64,000 nucleotides of DNA from Begonia masoniana. Lineage: Eukaryota; Streptophyta; Magnoliopsida; Cucurbitales; Begoniaceae. The stretch is from contig CM039503.1 of the NCBI GenBank assembly GCA_022432975.1, positions 47,967,259-48,031,258 on the forward strand, written 5' to 3'. Of this stretch, positions 47,129-60,300 are shown in pieces. Below the pieces are notes generated by a model. That model saw only the letters and a list, made by a program, of their open reading frames with translations. It did not search any database and was not told the origin of the DNA. A program made the translations under genes and the position numbers. The first letter of the stretch is position 1, and the number at the start of each line of letters is the position of its first letter.

Positions 47129-47870
47129 TGTAACGCCCTGAAAACCCACCCGGATTCCCGATTCGCTACAGGAACTACTCTGAGCTAAACGACTCACTAA
47201 TTTCCCTTAATCCTAACCATTTGGCACTACGGCGTCCTCTAGAAATTTCGACAGAGTAACGCCTGAAAATGGCACCCCCAAAATGCTAAGTAACTGCAGA
47301 CGAATAAATCCCAACCAATCCAGAATACTCCTACACAACTATCTAGTCTATGAAATCTCCAAACAATCATCATAACAGAACGAAATGCTATCGACCAAAA
47401 TGAAGAAAGTCCACCGTATAGGGTGACATATCACCCTTAACTATGACTATAAACAACAAATACAAATACCCCCACAAAAGACATACAGTCTTACTCCCCA
47501 TCAACACCATTCTACGGCCCTTCTTGGGTCGGGTCTCCCTAACACTGTCGTCAACCGGGGCCCTAGTCGCACGCCACCAACTGCCACCTACTCCTAGTCA
47601 GATCCTCGGTACACACCCACCAGCTCAGCAGTACCTACACCACAGAACACACCGTAAGCTCAAAGCTTAGCAAGTAAAGTGCTGAAAATAAACGTGAAGC
47701 ATGAAAACTGGTTATGCAATCCTAACCTGACCAAGCTACACACGTTGTCATCATCTCACCGCATCTCACCGAGGTTTGGAATGTAACCGCACCGGGCAGT
47801 CAGTCCGTACCCCGCACTGTTTACCTTTATAACGGTCCCCGAGGCGTTACGTATCGTCGTCCCACGTAGT

Positions 47871-48110
47871 CAGGTGGCCCCGTACTCTACCTTTATAACA
47901 GTCCCCGAGGCGTTACGTATCGCCATCCCTCGGTTTTAACCTCGACCACGTGGCGTTATGTCCCGCCATCCCACGTAGTCAGGTGGCCCCATACTCTACC
48001 TTTATAACGGTCCCCGAGGCGTTACGTATCGCCATCCCTCGATTTTAACCTCGACCACGTGGCGTTACGTCCCGCCGTCCCACGTAGTCAGGTGGCCCCG
48101 TACCTCATCT
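47871..48110. repeat. 108-109-bp tandem repeat next to the satellite
   Basis: AGGTGGCCCC recurs with spacing 108 and 109 bp, each unit containing GGTCCCCGAGGCGTTACGT (or a variant). A partial unit precedes it from about 47826. Confidence 0.85.
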
Positions 48111-48124
48111 CCTCTACTCTCCAG

Positions 48125-50405
48125 TGCTCACCACCTACCCGCGACTGTCCCACGACCCTCACAAGGCTCACCACCTACCCGCGACTGTCCCACGACCCTC
48201 ACAAGGCTCACCACCTACCCGCGACTGTCCCACGACCCTCACAAGGCTCACCACCTACCCGCGACTGTCCCACGACCCTCACAAGGCTCACCACCTACCC
48301 GCGACTGTCCCACGACCCTCACAAGGCTCACCACCTACCCGCGACTGTCCCACGACCCTCACAAGGCTCACCACCTACCCGCGACTGTCCCACGACCCTC
48401 ACAAGGCTCACCACCTACCCGCGACTGTCCCACGACCCTCACAAGGCTCACCACCTACCCGCGACTGTCCCACGACCCTCACAAGGCTCACCACCTACCC
48501 GCGACTGTCCCACGACCCTCACAAGGCTCACCACCTACCCGCGACTGTCCCACGACCCTCACAAGGCTCACCACCTACCCGCGACTGTCCCACGACCCTC
48601 ACAAGGCTCACCACCTACCCGCGACTGTCCCACGACCCTCACAAGGCTCACCACCTACCCGCGACTGTCCCACGACCCTCACAAGGCTCACCACCTACCC
48701 GCGACTGTCCCACGACCCTCACAAGGCTCACCACCTACCCGCGACTGTCCCACGACCCTCACAAGGCTCACCACCTACCCACGACTGTCCCACGACCCTC
48801 ACAAGGCTCACCACCTACCCGCGACTGTCCCACGACCCTCACAAGGCTCACCACCTACCCACGACTGTCCCACGACCCTCACAAGGCTCACCACCTACCC
48901 ACGACTGTCCCACGACCCTCACAAGGCTCACCACCTACCCACGACTGTCCCACGACCCTCACAAGGCTCACCACCTACCCGCGACTGTCCCACGACCCTC
49001 ACAAGGCTCACCACCTACCCACGACTGTCCCACGACCCTCACAAGGCTCACCACCTACCCACGACTGTCCCACGACCCTCACAAGGCTCACCACCTACCC
49101 GCGACTGTCCCACGACCCTCACAAGGCTCACCACCTACCCGCGACTGTCCCACGACCCTCACAAGGCTCACCACCTACCCGCGACTGTCCCACGACCCTC
49201 ACAAGGCTCACCACCTACCCGCGACTGTCCCACGACCCTCACAAGGCTCACCACCTACCCGCGACTGTCCCACGACCCTCACAAGGCTCACCACCTACCC
49301 ACGACTGTCCCACGACCCTCACAAGGCTCACCACCTACCCACGACTGTCCCACGACCCTCACAAGGCTCACCACCTACCCGCGACTGTCCCACGACCCTC
49401 ACAAGGCTCACCACCTACCCGCGACTGTCCCACGACCCTCACAAGGCTCACCACCTACCCACGACTGTCCCACGACCCTCACAAGGCTCACCACCTACCC
49501 ACGACTGTCCCACGACCCTCACAAGGCTCACCACCTACCCACGACTGTCCCACGACCCTCACAAGGCTCACCACCTACCCACGACTGTCCCACGACCCTC
49601 ACAAGGCTCACCACCTACCCACGACTGTCCCACGACCCTCACAAGGCTCACCACCTACCCGCGACTGTCCCACGACCCTCACAAGGCTCACCACCTACCC
49701 ACGACTGTCCCACGACCCTCACAAGGCTCACCACCTACCCACGACTGTCCCACGACCCTCACAAGGCTCACCACCTACCCGCGACTGTCCCACGACCCTC
49801 ACAAGGCTCACCACCTACCCGCGACTGTCCCACGACCCTCACAAGGCTCACCACCTACCCGCGACTGTCCCACGACCCTCACAAGGCTCACCACCTACCC
49901 GCGACTGTCCCACGACCCTCACAAGGCTCACCGCCTACCCCGACTGTCCCACGACCCTCACAAGCTCACCACCTACCCGCGACTGTCCCACGACCCTCAC
50001 AAGGCTCACCACCTACCCGCGACTGTCCCACGACCCTCACAAGGCTCACCGCCTACCCCGACTGTCCCACGACCCTCACAAGGCTCACCGCCTACCCCGA
50101 CTGTCCCACGACCCTCACAAGGCTCACCACCTACCCGCGACTGTCCCACGACCCTCACAAGGCTCACCACCTACCCGCGACTGTCCCACGACCCTCACAA
50201 GGCTCACCACCTACCCGCGACTGTCCCACGACCCTCACAAGGCTCACCACTTACCCACGACTGTCCCACGACCCTCACAAGGCTCACCACCTACCCATAA
50301 CTGTCCCACGACCCTCACAAGGCTCACCACCTACCCACGACTGTCCCACGACCCTTACAAGTCTCACCACCTACCCACGACTGTCCCACGACCCTCACAA
50401 GGCTC
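48125..50405. repeat. 40-bp satellite array, about 57 units
   Basis: The unit begins CTCACCACCTACCCGCGAC and ends CCTCACAAGG. The first 16 or so units are identical. Later units vary mainly at one site (CCCGCGAC versus CCCACGAC), and units near 49930-50110 have small deletions. Two very long open frames (over 770 codons) exist only because 40 is not a multiple of 3 and the unit lacks stops; they are not genes. Confidence 0.97.
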
Positions 50406-51690
50406 ACATCATACCACTGACAACGACTGCACGTACACCTCACCTACAAACTACTCATAACCTACACAACATGTCAAACTAATGACAACTTCTCGTCGAC
50501 ATCATTTACCGACTACACATGACATTTACACGACTCACAACATGTAAACAACTGTGGTGTAGGCCTCTTCTGGGCGACTCTCAAACATTATCAACCACAC
50601 TACTACTTACCTGGCGTCCTAGCTCGCTTAAGATGCTCCGTTCCTTGTCCACCTACGGCTCGACCTACGACAAATATTCAAACTTCATTAAAATCAAGCT
50701 TACATTCATCAATTTACTCTCAAACTACTATTTCTAGCCTAACTCAACTAAAACCTAACTAAACGGGCCACTAATTTGGGTTCGGTAAAAACTTAACCAA
50801 AACTTCAGACGTGCATAACTTTCGCGTCGGCTAATGGAATCGAACGATTCCAGCGGCCACGTACTCCTCTAATAACCTAGTTTAATCTGCCAAAAGGAAA
50901 TTTAAAACAACTAACCGTAGCTAGGCCAAAACCCCTAAAATCAGAACCGAATTTTTCCTTAAAACGTCCAAAATTCTCTCCTTAATCCGATTCTACCAAA
51001 TTTTTTACCAATCGACCATCTAACATTCAGTCAACATAACCTAACAAAACCATCAGAGTTTCACACCAGGAAACCCGAGGTTCAAAAACTTGGCCCTCGG
51101 TTTTTAGCTCAATCAGAGCTATACATTGCTCGGCAATCATTGCCGGCATTGAGCTCGGCAATCTGACGCTGAGGGCAGCCAAAAATGACCGGCGATCGGA
51201 GCTCTAGTAGCTCGGCGATCCACAGCACAGACCGAACACAAAACAGGGCAAAGCCCTAAGCTTACCAGTCAGTTTTTGGTCGGAGGAGGCCGGAAATGTC
51301 AGCCCTCGGCTCGTCGCCGCCGTCTGATCGGAAGAACGCCGAAGTCGCAGGTGATTTGCTTGCCAAACGTCGCCTGCTCTCCCCCTCCCCTGTTTGGCGT
51401 TCGGTGATACCCGAGCAACAGAATGGCTTATCGAAGACATTCTGTTGTTTTAAGAGAAAACATAATTGTTTTCTCTTAAAACACACAATTACCATTTTGC
51501 CCTCCCACGTTTTCGGCCATTTTGAATTTCGTTAAATCTCGTTCTTCGACCGCTAAATTTCTATAAATTGGCTCTCACCTCACCCTCGATCTAACTCTTC
51601 CACCGAAACTCTCGAAAATAAGTTAATTAACCCAATAACTAACCTAACTTAAATTAATTAAATTAACCCCAAAAAATCTGGGGTATTACA

Positions 51691-52492
51691 GAAGAAACTT
51701 GTTTAACGCTACTTCAGCATCAATTATAACAATGCACAATATCTCCCCATGAGCAAGATTGCCATTAGAAGATTGTTTCAGTCATATTGTTTCAATTTTT
51801 CTCATTCTTGTCATGTTCATTTATCAGAAAGGAGAACTTCTATGGTACTAATACAATCAGAGTTTCAACTACGAATAAGAATGGGATGAATACATTGGAA
51901 GTTCCAATTTTCATTGAGCCTACTAATGATGTTCCATATATTCAGGTCCCTGAAATCATAATTTTGAAGAGTGATGATCAAGAGTCACTTATATTTAACA
52001 AAGAAAGAGACAAATATAATTTTTCTGCTAGAGATCCAGATATTTTTACCTTTCTTGGTATGACTAATATTAATTTAACTTGATAATCCTTTCAGGTTTG
52101 TTTTCAACTTGAAACTTTAAAAGGGTTACCTAATGTTAGCAAGTGGTGAGGCCAACTTCAAGGTCATTTTTCCATGGAAGTCAATAATGGAATTTTCGTC
52201 ACGAATCTTCTGGCCGAGCTCATCAATACAACTGAACTGAAGGTAAAGAATAGTCAGCAGTGGCAGCCTCTTCAGACATGTTTCCATTGCCAAGCATTTT
52301 ACAGTAAAATTCAAAGGAATTAGATTCAGAGGAACACTCCACCATTGCAATGAGATTATGCAAAAACTAGTATATTGTGTATGTGAGCATATTCTTTGTG
52401 GTTTTTGTGGTTTGGCTTAGCTTCATAGACCAGAAAAAGAACGAAACAACTATGGTTTGTGATTGCAAAGTATTTTACGATCAATTGCATTT
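51691..52492 (+). pseudogene. GEX2 fragment: exon 11-12 copy
   Basis: Copies 28859-29658. The exon 11 copy is still open (NFYGT-like start ... DPDIFTF). The acceptor of the exon 12 copy is GCAAGTGG instead of GCAGGTGG, and a T run is one base shorter near 52168, shifting the frame. Non-functional. Confidence 0.87.
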
Positions 52493-53752
52493 TGTCGATG
52501 ATAACTCTTAAATTAGAGTTATTTTATACTCTTTTTAATTGACATAACGTGTATGATCTGAGTGAATGTAACAAGAAATTAGTGGAATTTATTGAAAATG
52601 CTGCAGAATGCTGCAGCATTAGGACATTGACGGAATTTAATGTATTTAACGCAGATTCTCGAAAAAACAAACAGATTTTTATAACTAATTCGAATTTTAT
52701 ATTTTCTTATTTGAATGCAAAGTTATTAGTAGAAAGATCGAATTAAAGTGATGAAGATTAAGAAGAGAGAAAATAAATCAAGGAGATTATTGTTACCAAA
52801 AATGAAGGATAGAAATCAAGGAGAAAATGAAGAAATCTTTGATGAAAAATCATTCTGAATCGGAAGAGAGAGAAAAGAAGCTAAAATCAAGGAAAGTAAA
52901 CAAATAGAAGGAGATCTGGAGAGAGAGAAGGGAGAGACTTCACACGCTGAACAAGAAGACCAGAGGAGAATTTTTGAAGAAAAGAGGGAGATTTTTGCTT
53001 AGCGGTGGCGGTGACATCAACGAGATTTCTTCTTCTCTCTTACTTTTTATTTTTCTTCTTATGAATTTTATTATTGTTGTTGATTTGAATATTATGATTT
53101 TTTGCTAGACTTTTTATCTTGGTTAGGCAAGAAAGTACTCATTACATGTTTTTATTTTAATCTATGAATGCTATGCATTTCTTATCGAACAATTTCTTAT
53201 AATTTTGATTTCGTAATTGAATTGTATCGATAGGTAAATAGGAATCGTAAGATACATGAGTAATTAAATAAATTAAATTTGTTGCAAAGTCGCTAACATT
53301 AATTTATTTGGCGTTAAGAATAAGTTTACATGAAAATTTGGATTAAGTTTTTGCCTTTTCAAAGCTGAAAAGAAATTCTGAAACGAATTTAATTAGGCAA
53401 TTCGACAGAAATCTAAAAAAATTATTAATTCTTGCTATTCTGTGATCAATGCTGTAGCATTCCCGTAACATCAGTAGTAAAATGCATGTAATGAAGAAAT
53501 CAACCATAACTAAGGTTTTTACCATATTTATCTTTCTAATTCATTTCAATTTGTGTCTTTATTAATTCTGAGTAATTTTATTTTATTATTCCTTGCCACT
53601 CATCTATTTTCAATATTTTCATTTTTATTTTTATAGAATTTTATAGCAAAATTACTTTGATTAAAAATATTCTCGTGGGATCAACTTTTACTTACTTTAT
53701 TAGTACGTTAGTGACACGTGCACTTGCGTTAAGGTGTAGAAAATCACTAACA
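52493..53752. mobile_element. Unclassified 1.26-kb insertion
   Basis: Interrupts the GEX2 copy just before the exon 13 acceptor; the copy resumes with GGACAG at 53755. It may begin TGTCGATGATAAC and end CACTAACA (TG...CA), which suggests a solo LTR or non-autonomous LTR element, but no clean target duplication is seen. The start contains the near-palindrome AACTCTTAAATTAGAGTT. The end has GTGGGATCAA and ACACGTGCACTTGCG, as in some plant LTR elements. No coding capacity. Confidence 0.55.
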
Positions 53753-54129
53753 ATGGACAGGGCAGAAAACATGGTACTTTCTTGACAATGACAGTAAATG
53801 ATATGAGAAACTATGGATGTTCCCATATTGTACTGACAAAATGTCGGTGCCTCTATTTGCCGAAGCTACTGTCCAACTTATAAGAAGGAAGCCAATGACA
53901 GAAGTCTTGGCTCGTTTTAAGTAAAAGTTCATGATATCATATGTGAAATTCACTCCATTAGAGTCTCACCGAATTTTTCAAAAGTTTAGTGCTTTCTCCT
54001 TTTCCATGTAAGTTTCTTCATTGCAAATTTGTAAAGAAAATTTATCGATGCTAGTCATTGGTTTTTGGTCTAATAATCAGTCCTTTGGTATTTAACTTAC
54101 ATTTTGACGAGGTAAAGACATATAGTTTT
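53753..54129 (+). pseudogene. GEX2 fragment: exon 13 copy and intron
   Basis: Copies 29659-30032. The exon 13 donor region reads CGTTTTAAGT instead of CGTTGTAAGT, so the splice donor GT is lost. It ends at the GTTTT target site of CopiaC. Confidence 0.87.
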
Positions 54130-54378
54130 TGTTAGTTTCGGTGTGACCCAATTTCTGACTGGGCCAGACCGATTTCGGTCCACGTTGTGAATCTTAATAT
54201 GACTAGGGTTTTATGTTATGTATAAATATATGCTAGTGTAGCAAAACTCATTGTACCTTGATTTGACATAGTGATTTCTCCTCTGCTCGTGGTTTTTTTC
54301 CTTCTAGGGTTTCCACATAAATCTTGGTGTCCACTTCTTCTCATTTTTCTTTTTCGTTTTTAGTTCGGTTTTTCAACA
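54130..54378 (+). repeat. CopiaC 5' LTR
   Basis: 249 bp, TGTTAGTTTC to TTCAACA, with a possible TATA (TATAAATATA near 54221). Followed two bases later by the primer-binding site. Confidence 0.93.
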
Positions 54379-55158
54379 ATTGGCATCAGAGCTTCAGGTT
54401 GAAGGTTTTCAGAAATCAGGATTTGATTTTTCAAAGGTATCGAACATGTTTCAGATTTGCAATTTCGGTAGTTGAAATTGAAATTTGGAGGAAAAAGAAA
54501 AGAAATTGAAATAAAGGAAAATAGAAAAGAAAATTTCTTTTCTGTTTTGACTCCGTGAAGAAACAGAGAAACAAGAAAAAGTTTGTTTTTGTTCTGTTGT
54601 TCTTCGACAGAGGAGAAGGGTAAAACAGAAGAGGAGAGCCCGAGCCGCACCTACGCCGCTGCCTCTCCGGTCTTGCCGTCGTTGCGCACAGAACCCACCG
54701 CCACGCTCCGTTTAGAAACTCGCCGCACGGCAAGGAGAGTCGCCGAGAACTCTGATTGCTTGCACGCCACGCCGCCGTCATCTATCATCAACCGAGCAGA
54801 GTCGCCGTGACTGAGATTCTACAGCGCCTCTGTTGAGAAACTCGCCGCCGATCAAGAGTGAGAAGTTGCATTTTCTCTCCTGTTCGTCGCTGCCTTGCCG
54901 TCCAAGAACCCACCGCCGAACAGTCGACCAGCCGACCAGCAATAGCAGTTCAGTCTGTTTAGTTTTTTGGCAATTTCACAGGTTATAGAAATCTGGGTAT
55001 TGATTATTTGGTCGGTTAATTTTGGACTCAATATTTTGTTTGTGAAATCTTGGGGTTCTAAAGTATATTTGGAGGGTTGAGATATTGTTTGATGTTTTTT
55101 TTTTCGGAGTAATTATCTTGTTGAGATTTTGCTGGGAAAATATTCTGAATTTTTAAAG

Positions 55159-57189
55159 GATGACATCATTAAAATACGATATTCCTTTGCTGGATAGGAA
55201 TACAAAATTTTTAATATGGCAGGTAAAGATGCGAGACCTACTTGGTCAAATGGAATTCGATGACACGTTATGATGGGTAACGACCTGAAAATGAGCGAGT
55301 TATCACCCAAAGAGTAAAGGTTGCTCATTGGTCAGCTAACCTGAGAGAAATAAAATGTATGAGCAGAAATGAAAACGTTAAAGTGCTCAAAATGAAACGA
55401 TTTCTTCCGACAAAATGAAGCTAAGAGATGGAAGATTAAGTACGTGTGAAGTGGTGATAGTGTTCTTTGAAGGAAAATAAAGAAAATGATAAAACCCTGA
55501 ACCAGCCGATAGAGGTATTGAGTTACCTCTCGGCTAATGCTTCTTCCAAAGAAGAAAACCGGTCTTTGGGAATGGTGTGACCTTCTCTTATGATTCCAAC
55601 ACCAAGGTGATTTGGAATAGAGTAAGGATTAAGAGCTTTCAAGCCACCACACGCTTGGAAGCAATGGAGGTTCTCTCCAATCGGTTTAAGCAAACCGATA
55701 TTTACCTTGGGGACCAACCCTTGGTGGGATTTCCAATGGCACCAACCCTTGGAAGAAAACTTTCTCTAGACACTAGTCTAAATGAAATACCTCAATTGTA
55801 TTAAGTTTGGCAAAAGACCCATACAATGGCCAAGTGTCATGATTAAATAGAGATCCTAGGGTAGCTAGGGTTTTGCAAGTTTGAATGTGAACCGTTGGAT
55901 GAGTGTGATGATCGGTGGCCAAGATGATTTGTGCTTGTGCTTTATCCAATGGTGAGGCTTCCTCCCTTGCAAATGTCATCAAGCTTCCTCCTTGTGCCAT
56001 ATCATCAATCCTTGTGAGCACTACCTCTTGTCCTTGCTTCTTCATCCAATGGTGAGGCTTCCTCCCTTATAAATGTTATTAAGTGCCCTCCTTGTGCCAT
56101 GTCATCAATCCTTGTGTCCACTACCAATTGTTCTTTGTGTGCTTCTTCTCCCTTTTGTCTTCTAATGGGTTAGGCCTCCCACATCAAAATGATTCACTTT
56201 AACCCAAATGAGCTACCCACCATACAACTCTAAGGGCTAATGGTTTTTGCCAAAACATAAAATAAAACTAATGTTTGTTTAAAGAAAACCAACAGAAAAT
56301 AAATTACAAGATTTGTCTCCGGAAAGACAAATTCCCGCTTTTGCTAATCCAGCCGATTCTTTTCATCTCGTGTATCCCAAGAGGCTAAGTGATGATGTTG
56401 ATCCTTGCCATGTAAATTGGGTCTCCGCTCCAAGCCTTTATTGAGTCCATTACCTGCAAAAGAAATAAAGTTATTAGTAAGCAAGTAAGTAGTATAGGCT
56501 TTTGATATGGATTGGGCCTTAGTCTTGGATTGGGCTTTTGGGCCTATTGGCACATCACGTTACTTGGTTTTGATAATATGTCCGAGTCTTGGTCAGAAGC
56601 GGAGAAACTCACAAGAGATAGAAAAGCATTATGTCTGATTCGTCTACACTTGTCAAATTCAATTTTGGAGGATGTGTTGAAGGTGAAATCTGCTGCTGAA
56701 GTATGGTCAAAATTGAAAGATTTATGCCAACATAAAACTCTCACGAGTAAGCTGCATTTGAAGCAACGATTATATTTTCATCATATGAGAGAATGAGCTT
56801 CTATCGAAGAACACTTGTGTGCATTCAAAGAGATAGTTTCGGATTTGGAAACTTTGGAGTGCAAATATGATGATGAGGATTTAGCCTTGATTTTGTTGTG
56901 CTCGTTGCCTGTTTCGTACAATATTTTTCAGGACACGATGTTATATAGTCGTGACACGCTAACCCTGAAGGAAGTCTGTGATGCTCTGCTTTTAAAAGAA
57001 AGGATGAAGCACCTTGTAGTTGGATCTGGAACTCAAGGCAATGGACTGGTTAGTCGGGGTAAAGCTACAGAGAAGTCAGAGAAAAATAGTCATGACAGAA
57101 AGAATTCAAGGGGCAGATCAAAGTCCAGAAATAGAAGCAAAATTTGTTTTTACTGTCAGAACAAGGGACATATAAAATCAGAGTGTTAG
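55159..57189 (+). pseudogene. CopiaC gag, split by an insertion
   Basis: Starts at ATG 55159 (MTSLKYDIPLLDRN) with the gag-polypeptide domain, is interrupted at 55270, and resumes at 56563 (GFDNMSESWSEAEKL). It shows ILEDVLKVKSAAEVWSKL and a zinc knuckle CFYCQNKGHIKSEC near 57148-57189. A TGA at about 56794-56796 and a TAG just after the knuckle break the frame. Confidence 0.85.
55271..56555. mobile_element. Unclassified 1.29-kb insertion in CopiaC gag
   Basis: Flanked by a perfect 7-bp repeat CACGTTA (55264-55270 and 56556-56562), which looks like a target duplication. Termini TGATGGGTAACG and TATTGGCACAT are not inverted repeats of each other. No coding capacity is recognised. An internal near-repeat, TCCAATGGTGAGGCTTCCTC, occurs twice (about 55947 and 56045). 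Confidence 0.6.
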
Positions 57190-57319
57190 CAGCTGCAAAA
57201 TAAGAGAAAAGAACAAAGTGAACAAAATAGAAAACAGTCAAGGAACTTTGGTGAATCAGTTGTTGCTGAAGATAAAATTGATGAAAGTGATCAAGGTAAT
57301 CTATTTGATAGTGTCTAAG

Positions 57320-60300
57320 GAAAACTCAAGGTCATCTGAGGAATGGATTCTGGATTCGGCCTGCACATTTCATATGTGCCTCAATCGAGAATAGTTTTCA
57401 ACTTATGAAACTGTGACAAAAAGAGCTGTATTAATGGAAAATAATGCATCGTGTAAGATTGCAGTAATTGATACAATGAGAATCAAAATGTATGAAGAAG
57501 TAGTCAGGACACTTGGTGATGTGCGACACGTTCCCGAGCTGCAGAGAAATTTGATCTCAGTGAGTACTCTGGATATTAATTGGTACAAGTACACTGATGA
57601 AGGTGGAGTTTTGAAGATCAGTCGAGATTCTCTTGTTATGATGAAAGGACAGAGAAAGTCTGGAAATCTGTATGTTTTGGAGGGTTCTACAGTTGTTGGG
57701 GATGTGGCTGTTAGTACTTCATTGTCAGATGAAGATCCCACCAGTTTATGGCATATGCGTTTGGGACACATGAGTGAGCATGGTTTGTCTGAATTAAGTA
57801 AAAAGGGACTTTTGAATGGTCAGAGCACCAATAAATTACAGTTTTGCAAGCATTGTCTAGCTAGAAAACAAAAAAGAGTCAAATTTGCTATGGGCACTCA
57901 CAATTCAAAGGAGATTCTAGATTGTATTCACTCAGATCTATGGGGACCAGCACAGGTGCCTTCCAAGGGAGGGACACATTATATGTTAACATTCATAGAT
58001 GATTTCTCGAGAAAAGTATGGGTATTCTTCTTGAAGAAAAAGAGTGATGTATTTTCTACTTTCAATGACTGGAAAACGATGGTTGAAAAGCAGACAGAGA
58101 GACAGGTAAAACATCTTCGCACCGATAATGGGTTGGAGTTTTATTTAGAGGAGTTCAATTCTTTTTGCAAAACAGAAGGAATTTTGAGGCATCTAACAAT
58201 CCTAGAGACTCTACAACAGAATGGTGTAGCAGAGAGAATGAATAGAACTTTAATGGAAAAGGTTTGGTGGATGCTCTCAAGTTCAGGTTTACCTAAGTCA
58301 TTTTGGGCTGAAGTTGCAGAAACTGCTTGTTACATTATAAATTGTTTCCTAAGTACTGCTCTTAATAAGAAAACTGCTGAATAAATCTGGTCTGGTACTC
58401 CTGCCGATTATTCAATTTTGAGAGTGTTTGGTTGCCCTGCATATGCTCATGTTAATCAGGGTAAGTTAGAATCAAGATCACTAAAGTGTGTATTCCTTGG
58501 ATATAAGTCTAGGGTAAAAGGATACAAATTATGGTGTTCAGAACATAGTAAAGTCAGATACAATAGAGATGTGATATTGGACGAGACTGCTATGTTAAAT
58601 AAAACATCTCCAAAGGTCTTGCCAGAAAAGACTAATCAGATATCTAGTGGAAATTTTGAAGTTGAACTTGGATCAGGGTTGACATCAGGATCTTCAGTTC
58701 AAGACATTTCAGAAACACATAATGACATTGTTTCTCCACAGTCACCAGTATTGGCTTTTCCACATTATTGCATTGCCAAAAATATACCAAGGAGGGAGAT
58801 TAAACCTCCACAGAAATATGGGGAAGCAGATTTAGTTGCTTATGCTTTGAGTGTAGCTAAAAGTATTGATGCATGTGATGAACCATCTACCTATTTAGAG
58901 GCAGTAAGTTCAAAGGATTGTGAAAAATGGATGATTGCTATGCAGGAGGAGATGAATTCTCTTCAAAAGAATGGCACGTGGAACTTAGTCGAGTTGCCTA
59001 AGGGCAAGAAATCCGTTAATTGCGAATGGGTGTTCAAGAGAAAGGAAGGTACATCGAGTGTTGAAGAAGACAGGTACAAAGCACGTCTGGTTGCTAAGTG
59101 TTACAGTCAGATCCCAAGTGTAGACTTCACTGATGTGTTTTCTCCAGTTGTTAAGCATAGCTCGATTCGAGCTTTGTTAGGCATTGTGGCTATGCACGAC
59201 CTTGAGCTTGAGCAGTTGGATGTGAAAACTGCATTTTTACATGGAGAACTTGAGGAGGACATCTATATGCAGCAACTTGAAGACTTCAAAGTTCTTGGAA
59301 AGGAGACTTATGTTTATTCGTTAAAAAAGTCTCTATATGGTCTAAAGTAATCGCCAAGACAATGGTATAAAAGATTTGATTCATTTATGTCTGATCAAGG
59401 TTTCAGAAGGAGCAATTATGACAGTTGTGTTTACATGAAGAATGGCAAGAATGGGTTAGTGATTTATCTGCTCTTATACGTAGAAGATATGTTGATAGCA
59501 GATAAAAATATAGAATATATCAAAAGGGTTAAAGAACAATTGAGTAATGAATTTGAGATGAAAGATTTGGGAGCCGCCAAAAAGAATTCTTAGTATAGAA
59601 ATACAGAGAGATAAGAAAGCTGGTAAACTGTACCTAAGTCAAAAGGGGTATATTCAGAAGGTTCTCTGCAGGTTTAACATGAATAAATCTAAACCTGTTA
59701 GTATTCCATTAGCAGCCCATTTCAAACTTTCATCTACTTTATGTCCTCAGTCAGATGAAGAAGTTAATTATATGTCTCGAGTTCCATATTCTAGTGCAGT
59801 GGGATCGCTTATGTATGCTATGGTTTGCACGCGTCCAGATTGATCTTATGCAGTCAGTGCAGTAAGTAGATACATGGCTAATCCAGGAAAGGAACACTTG
59901 AAAGTTGTTAAGTAGATTCTTAGGTATCTGTGGGGGACTAGTGATGTATGTCTTCAATTTGGAAGAAATAGAGATCCAGTAATTGGATACGTTGATTCTT
60001 ACTATGCATGAGATCTTGATAAGAGGAGATCTCTCACATGATATGTTTTTACAATTAGAGGTTGTGCCATCAGTTGAAGAGCTACTTTACAAGATACCGT
60101 CGCATTGTCTACTCCAAAAGCAGAATATATAGCTATTACAGAAACATGCAAGGAAGCTATATGGTTGAAAGGTTTGTTCAGTGAGCTCAATAAAGAATTG
60201 TAGATTTCCACAGTATTTTGCGACATTCAGAGTGCTATTTTTCTCACCAAAGATCAGATGTTTCATGAGAAGACGAAGCACATTGATATTCGTTATCATT

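Larger units (their letters stand above)
47129..51690 (-). mobile_element. Reverse Gypsy-type solo LTR (4.6 kb) carrying a satellite array
   Basis: Bounded by TGTAACGCCC ... GGGTATTACA, so on the minus strand it runs TGTAATACCCC to GGGCGTTACA. It is flanked by GAAGA (47124-47128 and 51691-51695). The terminal style matches the solo LTR at 43153. Half of its length is a 40-bp tandem array. No gag or pol sequence is visible. It could also be a non-autonomous LTR-only derivative. It is inserted in the intron after the GEX2 exon 10 copy. Confidence 0.8.

Noticed and set aside
48125..50405. CRISPR-like array
   Set aside because: Units are directly adjacent with no spacers and lie in a plant LTR; it is a tandem satellite.
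48059..50482. Two overlapping 770-807 codon open frames
   Set aside because: They are translations of the 40-bp satellite in different frames; a stop-free unit not divisible by 3 gives long frames with no coding meaning.
51204..51535. Overlapping open frames at the end of the 4.6-kb LTR
   Set aside because: They lie inside the solo LTR on both strands in a GC-richer stretch; no gag or pol similarity.
54360..54810. Open frames in the CopiaC leader
   Set aside because: They lie between the primer-binding site and the gag start; the leader is normally untranslated and no domain is seen.
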